Below, piece after piece: positions 26,118 through 33,577 of a DNA stretch of 33,577 bases. The notes under the pieces were generated by a model. It ran no database searches, was not told the DNA's origin, and saw nothing but the letters and a program-made list of their open reading frames with translations. The position numbers and the translations under genes were made by a program. Position 1 is the first letter of the stretch. Every line of letters begins with the position of its first letter. The DNA is from Gemmobacter nectariphilus (GTDB lineage Bacteria > Pseudomonadota > Alphaproteobacteria > Rhodobacterales > Rhodobacteraceae). The DNA is taken from assembly GCA_020721445.1 (NCBI GenBank), contig DYMU01000015.1, positions 1-33,577 of the forward strand, in the 5' to 3' direction.

Positions 26118-28526
26118 ATGGACAGGGTGGCAGACGCGGCGGCGGCAAAGGCAGATCAGGGCGCAAGGCGCGATCTTGGTCTGCGCAGCTATACCCCGCT
26201 GCGGGGCGCCCCCGACGAGATGCTGGTGAACGGCACCATCCGTCCGCTGTGGCAGCCGCTGATCGACCATCTGCGCAGCCTGACAGAAGACGGGCTGACC
26301 CGCGCCACCGGGCGGGCCGATCAATACCTGCGCGATTCCGGCGTGTTCTACCGGCAATACGGGGCCGGCCAGTCGGTGGAACGGGCCTGGCCTCTCAGCC
26401 ATATTCCGGTGCTGATCGACGAGGCCGACTGGACCGAGCTGTCCGCCGCGCTGATCCAGCGCGCCGACCTGCTGGAAGCCTTGATGGCCGATCTTTACGG
26501 CGCGAACCGGTTGGTGGCCGACGGGCATCTGCCGCCGTCGCTGGTGGCAGGCAACCCCGAATGGCTGCGGCCCATGGTGGGGGTGCGGCCCCGGTCGGGG
26601 CATTACCTGCATTTCGTGGCGTTTGAAATTGGCCGTGGTCCGGATGGCAAGTGGTGGGTGCTGGCCGACCGCACGCAGGCACCATCTGGCGCGGGCTATG
26701 CGCTGGAAAACCGCGTGGCCACCAGCCGTGCCTTTTCCAGCGTGTTTGAAGGCCAGAACGTCCACCGTCTTGCCGGGTTCTTCCGTGATTTCCGCGATGC
26801 GCTGGTCGGCCTGCGCAACGAAGGTGATGGCAGGGTCGCCATCCTGACGCCGGGCCCGATGAACGAGACCTATTTCGAACAGGCGTGGATCGCCCGCTAT
26901 CTGGGTTTTGCGCTGGTGCAGGGCGAGGATCTGACGGTGGAGGGTGGCCGGCTGATGCTGCGCACCGTAGCGGGCCTGCGTCCGCTGGATGTGCTGTGGC
27001 GCCGGCTGGATGCCAGCTATGCCGATCCGCTGGAGTTGGACCCCGCCTCGCGCATTGGCACGCCGGGCATGGTGTCGGCGCTGCGGCAGGGCGGGCTGAC
27101 CATGGTCAACTGCCTTGGCTCGGGTGTGCTGGAAACGCGGGCTTTGATGGCTTTCATGCCGGCTTTGGCGCGGCAACTTCTGGGTGCGCCGCTGGCGATG
27201 CCCAACATCGCGACCTGGTGGTGCGGCGGGGCGAAACAACGCGCCCGGGTCATGGCAGACCCGTCGCGTCTGGTGCTGGGGGCGGCGCTTGGCACAGGCC
27301 TGCCGTTTGACCGGCAGGGTGACGCCATCCCGGCTGCCAGCCTGTCATCCGCCGACCTGATGGACCGCCTTGCCCGTGACGGGGCAGCCCTTGTGGCGCA
27401 AGAGGCGGTGACCTTGTCGACCACGCCGGCGCTGGTTGATGGCCGCATCGTGCCGCGCCCGATGAGCCTGCGGGTGTTTCTGGCGCGCACCCCGCGCGGC
27501 TGGCAGGTGATGCCGGGCGGCTTTGCCCGCATTGGTGCCGCAGCCGATGCCACCGCCCTTGCCATGCAGCAAGGTGGCACGGCGGCGGATGTCTGGATCG
27601 TCAGCAAGGACGACGTGCCCAGCATTACCATGGTCACGCCGTCCGAAGGCCCCTATCGCCGGGCCTCGCCGGGGGCCTTGCCCGCGCGGGCGGCGGATAA
27701 CCTGTTCTGGCTCGGCCGCTATGTCGAACGCACCGAAGGCATCGTGCGGCTTTTGCGGGCGCGTCACATCCGGCTGGCCGAAGGCGGGCGCGCGGCGTTG
27801 CCATTGCAAAAGGTGGTGGACAAGATCCTTGCCAGCTATGGGGTCGAAGGCCGCGACGGCATCCCGCAAGGGTTGCTGGAGACGCTGGGTGCGGCGGTGA
27901 TGGCGGCCGGTCAGGTGCGCGACAGGTTTTCGCCCGACGGCTGGTCGGCGCTGAATGATCTGGACAAAAGCGCGCGGCGGATGGCCAGTCGCGTGACTGC
28001 GGGCGATGATGCCGCGCGGGCGTTGTCGGCGCTGTTGCGCAAACTGGCGGGCTTTTCCGGCCTTGTGCATGAAAACATGTATCGCTTCTTTGGCTGGCGC
28101 TTTCTGTCGATCGGGCGGCAGCATGAACGCGCGCTTGGCATGACCAACCTGCTGGCCGTCCTTGCCGATGCCGATGCCCCGCCCGGCGCGTTGGATCTGT
28201 GCATCGAACTGGGCGACAGCGTGCTGACCCACCGTCGCCGGTTCACCGTGGCATCGTCGCGGCAGACGGTGATTGACCTTCTGGCACTGGACCCGATGAA
28301 CCCGCGATCTGTCCGGCATCTGGTGGATGGCTTGAGCGAACAGGTGCAGGTGTTGCCGGGCGCGTCGGTGCATGGGCAACTGTCCGACCTTGGCCGCGCC
28401 ATGCTGCGCTGTCAGGCCGACATCGCCACCGCCACGCCCGAAACCCTGACGACCGAGGCGCTGATCGACCTGCATGGCCGGATTGCCAGCCTGTCCAGCC
28501 TGCTGACCGAGGCGTATTTGCGGTGA
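26118..28526 (+). CDS. Circularly permuted ATP-grasp / alpha-E domain protein
   Basis: The 802-residue protein has an N-terminal circularly permuted ATP-grasp domain (about residues 60-480), a predicted carboxylate-amine or peptide ligase that forms an acyl phosphate with ATP. Typical runs are YRQYGAGQSVERAWPLSHIP, WWVLADRTQAPSGAGYALEN and AILTPGPMNETYFEQAWIAR. The second part, from about residue 520 (ARAADNLFWLGRYVERTEGI), is the all-helical alpha-E domain, found almost always with this ligase. The ATG at 26118 is seven bases after the preceding stop, without a clear ribosome binding site, so coupling is likely. The 3' end overlaps the next gene by four bases. Fused order ligase then alpha-E in one chain is known in the family. 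Confidence 0.9.
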   Translation: MDRVADAAAAKADQGARRDLGLRSYTPLRGAPDEMLVNGTIRPLWQPLIDHLRSLTEDGLTRATGRADQYLRDSGVFYRQYGAGQSVERAWPLSHIPVLIDEADWTELSAALIQRADLLEALMADLYGANRLVADGHLPPSLVAGNPEWLRPMVGVRPRSGHYLHFVAFEIGRGPDGKWWVLADRTQAPSGAGYALENRVATSRAFSSVFEGQNVHRLAGFFRDFRDALVGLRNEGDGRVAILTPGPMNETYFEQAWIARYLGFALVQGEDLTVEGGRLMLRTVAGLRPLDVLWRRLDASYADPLELDPASRIGTPGMVSALRQGGLTMVNCLGSGVLETRALMAFMPALARQLLGAPLAMPNIATWWCGGAKQRARVMADPSRLVLGAALGTGLPFDRQGDAIPAASLSSADLMDRLARDGAALVAQEAVTLSTTPALVDGRIVPRPMSLRVFLARTPRGWQVMPGGFARIGAAADATALAMQQGGTAADVWIVSKDDVPSITMVTPSEGPYRRASPGALPARAADNLFWLGRYVERTEGIVRLLRARHIRLAEGGRAALPLQKVVDKILASYGVEGRDGIPQGLLETLGAAVMAAGQVRDRFSPDGWSALNDLDKSARRMASRVTAGDDAARALSALLRKLAGFSGLVHENMYRFFGWRFLSIGRQHERALGMTNLLAVLADADAPPGALDLCIELGDSVLTHRRRFTVASSRQTVIDLLALDPMNPRSVRHLVDGLSEQVQVLPGASVHGQLSDLGRAMLRCQADIATATPETLTTEALIDLHGRIASLSSLLTEAYLR

Positions 28527-29410
28527 CGACCTATGCCTTGCGCCTTGTCATCAGCTATGACTTTGCCCGCCCGATCGGCGCGGGGCGGCAGTTGTTCCGC
28601 ATCCTGCCCGCCGATGTGGCGGGGGTGCAAATCGTGCGCGGGGCCAAGGTGCGCCTGACGCCCGACCCGACCGATCGGGGCGAGTTCAAAGATTTTTTCG
28701 GCACCCGTGTGATCGAGGTGGCGATGCCCCCCGGTTTGACCCAGTTGGAACTGGTGCTGGAGGCGGCGGTCGATCGGGTTGCGTCCGAAGGGTTTCTGGA
28801 CATCTCGCCGCCACTGGCACGGCTGACGCAGGAATTGGCCGCCTGGCGCGACATCGGCCCGGCCTCGCCGCACCATTTTCGCACCCCGTCGCGGCGGATA
28901 CCGCAGATGCCCGAAGTGGCGGGTTTTGCGCAGGCGGCGGTTGCGGGCTGTGTGACGGTGCACGAGGTGGTGCAAGCTCTGGGCGAGGGCCTGCACCGCC
29001 ACATGACCTTTGACGCCAAGGCCACCAGCGTTGACACCTCGCCCGAGGATGCGTTCACGCTGCGGCGCGGGGTCTGTCAGGATTTCGCGCAGATCATGGT
29101 CGGCGGCTTGCGCAGCCTGGGCGTGCCGGCGGCCTATGTTGCGGGCTATCTGCGCACCGACCCGCCACCCGGCAAGGCCCGTCTGGCCGGGGCCGACGCC
29201 ATGCATGCCTGGGTAAGGGCTTGGGCGGGTGAGGAAATGGGCTGGATCGACTATGATCCGACCAACGCCTGCTTTGCCCGCGCCGACCATATCGACGTGG
29301 GCTTTGGCCGCGATTATGCCGATGTCGCCCCGGTGACCGGTATGCTGCGGCTGGATGGCAGCCAGAAGGGCAGCCATCAGGTCGATATCGAGGAGGTGTT
29401 GTTGCCGTAA
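28523..29410 (+). CDS. Second transglutaminase-like protein of the ligase cluster
   Basis: The 295-residue protein has a beta-rich N-terminal domain (SYDFARPIGAGRQLFRILPA) and a transglutaminase-like domain with Cys185 (RRGVCQDFAQIM), His228 (DAMHAWVRAW) and Asp245 (IDYDPTN). It begins at a GTG that overlaps the stop of the ATP-grasp gene (GTGA), so translation is coupled. No signal peptide is visible. It probably acts as a peptidase or amide-exchange enzyme on the product or substrate of the upstream ligases. It converges on dctR with a 44-base gap in which I see no terminator. Confidence 0.92.
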   Translation: MTTYALRLVISYDFARPIGAGRQLFRILPADVAGVQIVRGAKVRLTPDPTDRGEFKDFFGTRVIEVAMPPGLTQLELVLEAAVDRVASEGFLDISPPLARLTQELAAWRDIGPASPHHFRTPSRRIPQMPEVAGFAQAAVAGCVTVHEVVQALGEGLHRHMTFDAKATSVDTSPEDAFTLRRGVCQDFAQIMVGGLRSLGVPAAYVAGYLRTDPPPGKARLAGADAMHAWVRAWAGEEMGWIDYDPTNACFARADHIDVGFGRDYADVAPVTGMLRLDGSQKGSHQVDIEEVLLP

Positions 29411-29454
29411 CCCCGGCGCCTGCCGCGTGGCCTTGGCGGCCTTGCGGGTCGGGG

Positions 29455-30063
29455 TCAGGCCAGGGGCCGGAACTCTCCCACCAGACGCGCCAACTCCATC
29501 GCGTTGCGCACCCCGGTTTTTGACAGGATGCGGCTGCGATGCACCTCGACCGTGCGGATGGCGATGCCCAGGGTCTCGGCGATCTGCTTGTTCAGGTGGC
29601 CTTGCAGCATCAGGTGCATCACCTCATCCTCGCGCGCCGACAGGGTGGCCAGACGGCTGGCAATGTCGCGGCGGGTGTCGGCTTCGGCCGCAGCCGCCCG
29701 GTGGCGGGCAATCGCCTCAAACGCGCGTTCGACAATCAGGTTGTCGTTGAACGGCTTTTCGACAAAATCGAACGCCCCGGCCTTCAGGCTTTGCACCGCC
29801 ACCGGCACATCGGCGTGCCCGGTCAGAAAGATGACCGGCGCCCGAAAATCGGCGGCGCGCAGGCGGTCAAACACTTCCGTCCCGGACAGGCCCGCCATCC
29901 GCACATCCAGAATCAGGCAATCGCAATCCCCGTGCGGCAGGGCGGCCAGAAACGCCTCGCCCGAGGGCCAGCCCTGCGCCTGCACCCCACGAGACGCGAA
30001 CAGAAACGACAGTGCGTCGCGGATTGTTTCCTCATCATCCACAATATGAATGGTTCCGGTCAT
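29455..30063 (-). CDS. dctR: FixJ-family response regulator DctR
   Basis: The 202-residue protein has a receiver domain (residues 1-120) with acidic pocket Asp9-Asp10, phosphorylation site Asp53 (CLILDVRMAGLSG), Thr in FLTGHADV and Lys in FVEKPFND. A LuxR-type helix-turn-helix follows: LSAREDEVMHLMLQGHLNKQ, IAETLGIAIRTVEVHRSRIL. It overlaps the kinase gene by four bases. The pairing with a DctS-like kinase and divergent dctP matches the Rhodobacter capsulatus dctSR-dctPQM locus, where the pair turns on C4-dicarboxylate uptake. Confidence 0.9.
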   Translation of the reverse strand: MTGTIHIVDDEETIRDALSFLFASRGVQAQGWPSGEAFLAALPHGDCDCLILDVRMAGLSGTEVFDRLRAADFRAPVIFLTGHADVPVAVQSLKAGAFDFVEKPFNDNLIVERAFEAIARHRAAAAEADTRRDIASRLATLSAREDEVMHLMLQGHLNKQIAETLGIAIRTVEVHRSRILSKTGVRNAMELARLVGEFRPLA

Positions 30064-32096
30064 TCGGCGGCGACTTTCCGTGAGATCTGACCGGGCAGGG
30101 TGATGCGAAACACCGTGCCGCCGCCATCACGCGGGGCATGGGTCAGATGACCGCGGTGCAATTCCATGATCGACCGGCAGATGTTCAGCCCCATGCCCAT
30201 GCCCTGCGGTTTGGTCGAGGTGAAGGCATCGAACAGCCGCCCCTCAAGTTCTGCCGGGATGCCGTCGCCCCGGTCGGCGACGTCGATGATGGCGCTGCCA
30301 CCTGGCCCCGCGCGCAAGGCCACGTCCAGCCTGCGGCCCGGCTGGCTGGCCATCGCCTCCATGCCGTTGCGGATCAGGTTGATCAGCACCTGTTGCAGCA
30401 AGATGCGATCGGCCGGAACGGCCGGCAGATCGGCAAGCCCGGTCACGATCTGCACCCGGTTTTCACGCGCGTCTGCGGCCAGAAAGCCCACGGTTTCGGT
30501 GATCACCTCAGCCAGCGAGACATCGTCAAAGCTGGGTTCGCGCTTCTTCACCAGATCCTGTATGCGCCGGATGATCTGCCCGGCACGATTGGCCTGCACC
30601 GACAGTTTGGCCACTGCCGGGTGCAACACCGCCGGGTCGGCGCGGCCGCTTTGCAGCAGGTTTTGCAAGCCCGCCGCATAGCTGGCAATCGCGCCAAGCG
30701 GCTGGTTCAATTCATGCGCCAAAGTCGAGGCCATTTCCCCCAGCGTCACCAGACGCCCGGTGCGGGCCAGGTTTTCATCCTGTGCGCGGGCCAGCCGCGC
30801 GGCGGTCTTGGCCTGGGTGATGTCGATCACCGACCCCATCCAGCCGCGATGCGCGCCGGTGGCGTCGATCAGCGGGGCTTCATACACCTGCACGTCGATT
30901 TCGCTGCCATCGGCGCGACGAAACCGGGTTTCAAAGGCTTGCGGCGCGGCGCCACTGTTGGACAGGGCCTGCTGCCGGGCCAAGGTTTCGTCCAGCCGGT
31001 CGGGCGACCAGTAGGGCATCGGGGGCGCGCGATCCATCAGGTCATCGGCGGCAAAGCCGACCAGCTGACAAAACGCCGAGTTGACGTAAAGCACGCGCCC
31101 GTCATGGTCCTTGGCGCGCAGACCCACGGTCAGGCTGTCTTCCATCGACCGGCGAAAGGCGATCTCGCCGCGCAGCCGCGCCTCGGCCTGACGGCGGCGT
31201 TGGGCGCTGCGATACAGCGCCAGCAGGGCAAGAATGGCAAAAGCGGCAAAGCCCGCGATTGCCGCCAGCAGCAGCACATTGGCAAAGGCGGTTGGTGCGG
31301 CATAGGCGGTGATCCGCAACACCGTGCCGCGCAACGGCGGGTCAAAGCTGATGCCATGCGTCGGGTTCACCGGGTCGGGCGTGCGGCGCACCCGGCTGGC
31401 CAGAACCGTGCCGCCGGTATCGGTCAGGGTGACGGCGTATTGCTCGGCAATCCACCACGGGATGTGCCGCTCCAGCATCAGGGGCAGTGCCACCGTCGCC
31501 GTCAGCACCCCCGCCCCCTGTTCGCTGCGCACGGCCATGGTGACGGTGTCGCCGGTCACATCGCCATAGACCGGGCGTGCCGACACGCTACCGGACCGCA
31601 GCATCAAGGCCACCAGCGCCGGATCGCGTGGCGCAGCCAGCCCCGGCACCCCGCGCACGGGCACGCCGTTTGCATCATGCCAGACAATCGACAGCACCTC
31701 GGGGTTGGTGGCCACATGCAGGCGGGCACGGGCGGCCAGCACGTCGGGCGCGGCCCCGCTGGCCTGATCCAGCGCCAGACGCACCAGCATGTCTTCATCG
31801 ACTGAAAGCTGAAACCGCAGCGTCTGTTCCACCCACAGCGCATCAGTCGCAAGCTTGGTGCGGGCCTGTTCCGCCTCGGACCGGGTGACCGCCCAGACCA
31901 GTGCCGCCACCAGCGCGATCAGGGCGACAATGGCCACCAGCGGGATCAGCGACAGAATGTCGATGCCACGGGCCGGGTTCCCGCTGGTGCTGGCCCAAGG
32001 GTCGCCCCCGGATGCGGTCTTGCCCGCCGCCTTTTGCTTGTCCGGCTCTTTCAGCGGCCTGCCCTCCTCGACAGCGCGATGCCTGATGCGACACAA
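30060..32096 (-). CDS. dctS: Membrane sensor histidine kinase DctS
   Basis: The frame gives up to 678 residues with membrane helices near 48-71 and 272-296 enclosing a periplasmic sensor domain of about 200 residues, then a PAS domain (about 318-430), His461 in the H-box HELNQPLGAI and ATPase boxes NLIRNGMEAM, DRGDGIPAEL and GMGMGLNICRS. This is the DctS plan, a sensor of extracellular C4-dicarboxylates. The start is uncertain: no ATG or GTG begins the frame. TTG at 32096 is the furthest start, while a strong GAGGAGGG precedes a CTG at 32054 by seven bases and would remove 14 residues. The gene diverges from dctP. Confidence 0.88.
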   Translation of the reverse strand: MCRIRHRAVEEGRPLKEPDKQKAAGKTASGGDPWASTSGNPARGIDILSLIPLVAIVALIALVAALVWAVTRSEAEQARTKLATDALWVEQTLRFQLSVDEDMLVRLALDQASGAAPDVLAARARLHVATNPEVLSIVWHDANGVPVRGVPGLAAPRDPALVALMLRSGSVSARPVYGDVTGDTVTMAVRSEQGAGVLTATVALPLMLERHIPWWIAEQYAVTLTDTGGTVLASRVRRTPDPVNPTHGISFDPPLRGTVLRITAYAAPTAFANVLLLAAIAGFAAFAILALLALYRSAQRRRQAEARLRGEIAFRRSMEDSLTVGLRAKDHDGRVLYVNSAFCQLVGFAADDLMDRAPPMPYWSPDRLDETLARQQALSNSGAAPQAFETRFRRADGSEIDVQVYEAPLIDATGAHRGWMGSVIDITQAKTAARLARAQDENLARTGRLVTLGEMASTLAHELNQPLGAIASYAAGLQNLLQSGRADPAVLHPAVAKLSVQANRAGQIIRRIQDLVKKREPSFDDVSLAEVITETVGFLAADARENRVQIVTGLADLPAVPADRILLQQVLINLIRNGMEAMASQPGRRLDVALRAGPGGSAIIDVADRGDGIPAELEGRLFDAFTSTKPQGMGMGLNICRSIMELHRGHLTHAPRDGGGTVFRITLPGQISRKVAAE

Positions 32097-32111
32097 CAGC
32101 CCGCGATCCGT

Positions 32112-32133
32112 CTATTGCGGAAACCCACAATAG
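32112..32133. promoter_or_regulatory. Candidate DctR operator between dctS and dctP
   Basis: A 22-base imperfect palindrome has the arms CTATTG (32112-32117) and CAATAG (32128-32133), with GG and CC also matching inside, so 8 of 11 pairs agree. It is the clearest dyad in the 108 bases between the divergent dctS and dctP starts, about 70 bases upstream of dctP. A FixJ-type dimer would bind such a site. No -35/-10 pair is assigned. Confidence 0.45.
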
Positions 32134-32204
32134 CGCCGCACGGCGTTCGCTGGCAAGACAAGCACAATCACCTTGGGAGAGGTGAGCCTTTGGAGGAGAA
32201 ACAA

Positions 32205-33212
32205 ATGCTGACACGTCGCACATTCGCCCGCATCGCGGGTGCAGCCGCCCTTGCCCTGTCGGTGGCGCTGCCTGCCCATGCCGAACCCATCGTCATCAAG
32301 TTCAGCCACGTGGTCGCCCCCGATACGCCCAAGGGCAAAGGTGCCGACAAGTTCAAGGAACTGGCCGAAGCCTATACCAATGGCGCGGTGACGGTTGAGG
32401 TTTACCCCAACAGCCAGCTTTACAAGGACAAGGAAGAGCTTGAGGCGCTGCAACTGGGCGCGGTGCAGATGCTGGCCCCGTCGCTGGCAAAGTTCGGCCC
32501 GCTGGGCGTGCAGCAGTTCGAGGTGTTCGATCTGCCCTTCCTGATGAACGGCTATGACGACCTGCGCAAGATCACCGATGGCGACATTGGCAAAAGCCTG
32601 CTGGGTTTGCTGGATGACAAAGGGATCAAGGGCCTTGCCTATTGGGACAACGGCTTCAAGGTCTTCTCGGCCAACAGCCCGCTGAAATCGCCCGATGATT
32701 TCCTTGGCCTGAAGATGCGCATCCAGTCGTCGAAGATCCTTGAGGCGCAGATGCAGGCACTGGGGGCCGTGCCGCAGGTGATGGCGTTCTCGGAAGTCTA
32801 TCAGGCGTTGCAGACCGGCGTGGTTGATGGCACCGAAAACCCGCCATCGAACATGTATACCCAGAAGATGCACGAGGTTCAAAAGCACGCGACGCTGTCG
32901 AACCACGGCTATCTTGGCTATGCGGTCATCGTGAACAAGGCGTTCTGGGAAGGCCTTGACCCGGCGGTGCGCGAACAGTTGGACAAGGCCATGGCAGAGG
33001 CCACCGCATATGCCAACTCGATCGCCAAGGAAGAGAACGACAATGCCATGGCCGCGATGAAGGCCGCAGGCACCACCGAGTGGCACGAGTTGACCGCAGA
33101 AGAGCGCGCGGTATTCGTCGAAACCCTGAAACCGGTGCATGCGCAGATGTCGGACCGGATCGGGGCCGATCTGATCGCGCAGGCCTATGCCACGCTTGGC
33201 CTGACCAACTGA
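32205..33212 (+). CDS. dctP: C4-dicarboxylate TRAP transporter binding protein DctP
   Basis: The 335-residue periplasmic protein captures malate, succinate or fumarate for the sodium-driven DctQM permease; the R. capsulatus protein has 333. GGAGGAGAA precedes the ATG. Residues 1-26 are a signal peptide (ALALSVALPAHA before EPIVIKFSHV), and HVVAPDTPKGKGADKF opens the mature protein. The family region GLKMRIQSSKILEAQMQALG (about residues 168-187) includes the Arg (Arg172 here) that salt-bridges a ligand carboxylate. FSEVYQALQTGVVDGTENPP follows, a hallmark of DctP proteins. It diverges from dctSR and is probably induced by DctR. Confidence 0.96.
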   Translation: MLTRRTFARIAGAAALALSVALPAHAEPIVIKFSHVVAPDTPKGKGADKFKELAEAYTNGAVTVEVYPNSQLYKDKEELEALQLGAVQMLAPSLAKFGPLGVQQFEVFDLPFLMNGYDDLRKITDGDIGKSLLGLLDDKGIKGLAYWDNGFKVFSANSPLKSPDDFLGLKMRIQSSKILEAQMQALGAVPQVMAFSEVYQALQTGVVDGTENPPSNMYTQKMHEVQKHATLSNHGYLGYAVIVNKAFWEGLDPAVREQLDKAMAEATAYANSIAKEENDNAMAAMKAAGTTEWHELTAEERAVFVETLKPVHAQMSDRIGADLIAQAYATLGLTN

Positions 33213-33224
33213 CACCCTGAAACC

Positions 33225-33252
33225 GGGGGCGCGGGCTTGGCCCTGCGCCCCC
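33225..33252 (+). terminator. Hairpin between dctP and dctQ (transcript attenuator or 3'-end stabiliser)
   Basis: GGGGGCGC (33225-33232) and GCGCCCCC (33245-33252) pair over eight bases, with an inner GGG/CCC and one bulged T. No T-run follows (ATTTCAC), so it is unlikely to stop all transcription. In TRAP operons a stem-loop here is often invoked to keep the binding protein in excess over the membrane subunits, which is an inference for this genome. Confidence 0.7.
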
Positions 33253-33274
33253 ATTTCACATCCCGAGGTTTGCC

Positions 33275-33577
33275 ATGATCCTGCGCATCCTCGACCGCTT
33301 CGAAGAAATCCTGATCTCTGCTCTCATGGCCGTGGCCGTGGTGCTGATCTTCGTGGCCGTCGTGCACCGTTTTTCCATCGGTTTCGCCGCTGATCTTGTG
33401 GGCTATGCCCGCACCCATGACATGCCCGCGCTGCAAGACTGGGCGCGGGCAGCGTTCAAGTCGATCAACGGCATCCGGCTGACCTGGGCACAAGAGGCCT
33501 GCATCTATCTGTTCGTCTGGATGGCCAAGTTTGGCGCGGCCTACGGCGTGCGCACGGGGATTCATGTCGGCGTCGAT
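33275..33577 (+). CDS. dctQ: TRAP transporter small membrane subunit DctQ (3' end outside window)
   Basis: The first 101 residues are present and the gene runs off the right edge. The start at 33275 follows GAGG at 33265-33268 by six bases. The first membrane helix (LISALMAVAVVLIFVAVVHR) is followed by a long polar loop (about residues 40-70) as in the R. capsulatus DctQ, and a second helix begins at TWAQEACIYLFVWMAKFGAA with the typical continuation YGVRTGIHVGVD. It is the small partner of DctM, which should follow. The dctP-dctQ gap is 62 bases and holds the hairpin. Confidence 0.93.
   Translation, partial: MILRILDRFEEILISALMAVAVVLIFVAVVHRFSIGFAADLVGYARTHDMPALQDWARAAFKSINGIRLTWAQEACIYLFVWMAKFGAAYGVRTGIHVGVD

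Noticed and set aside
30138-31805. 555-residue plus-strand frame inside dctS
   Set aside because: The minus strand carries H-box, ATPase boxes and membrane helices; the plus frame has none and is His/Gln/Gly-rich.
32145-32180. Sigma-54 promoter upstream of dctP (TGGCAAGACAAGCA)
   Set aside because: GG and GC are eight bases apart instead of ten, and DctR here is FixJ-type without a sigma-54 activator domain.

Overview
The window is high-GC DNA (the first ~450 bases look visibly poorer in GC) with gene content typical of an alphaproteobacterium of the Rhodobacteraceae. The signs are a dctSR/dctPQ dicarboxylate TRAP locus arranged as in Rhodobacter capsulatus, a rhizobial/rhodobacterial-type glycerol ABC transporter with a DUF2160 membrane protein, a VPLPA-CTERM protein, ChrR-like cupins, and strong codon bias that opens long false frames on the opposite strand. 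No assignment below species-family level is attempted.

Layout. (1) 1-527: a broken gene fragment of unlike composition lies at the 3' side of a tRNA-Met gene (minus strand) and may be the edge of an integrated element. (2) 746-6369: a lytic murein transglycosylase, a YghU-type glutathione transferase, a clear creatinase, then a translationally coupled pair of ChrR-like bicupin and FAD amine oxidase-like protein. (3) 6527-18181: a complete glycerol catabolism locus. A DeoR/GlpR repressor diverges from glpD-glpS-glpT-glpP-glpQ-glpU-glpV-glpK and an iron-type alcohol dehydrogenase. The operon takes up glycerol by an ABC importer, phosphorylates it (GlpK) and oxidises glycerol-3-phosphate (GlpD). 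Its two ATPases are complementary in their defects: GlpS has a good signature motif but no switch histidine, and GlpT has the switch histidine but a destroyed signature motif. Two hairpin repeat elements sit inside the operon. (4) 18293-22555: a VPLPA-CTERM surface protein (minus), a secreted phytase-like protein behind a three-unit Pho box, and a lipoprotein L,D-transpeptidase. (5) 22766-29410: a tight three-gene cluster of a transglutaminase-like/DUF2126 protein, a circularly permuted ATP-grasp/alpha-E protein and a second transglutaminase-like protein. This is a predicted peptide or amide ligase plus peptidase system whose substrate is not known to me, and it is the best candidate for undescribed biology here. 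(6) 29455-33577: dctR and dctS (minus) diverge from dctP and a dctQ cut by the window end, with a palindrome between them that could be the DctR site and a hairpin between dctP and dctQ.

All functions are from reading translated sequence and remembered family features; no database search was run.
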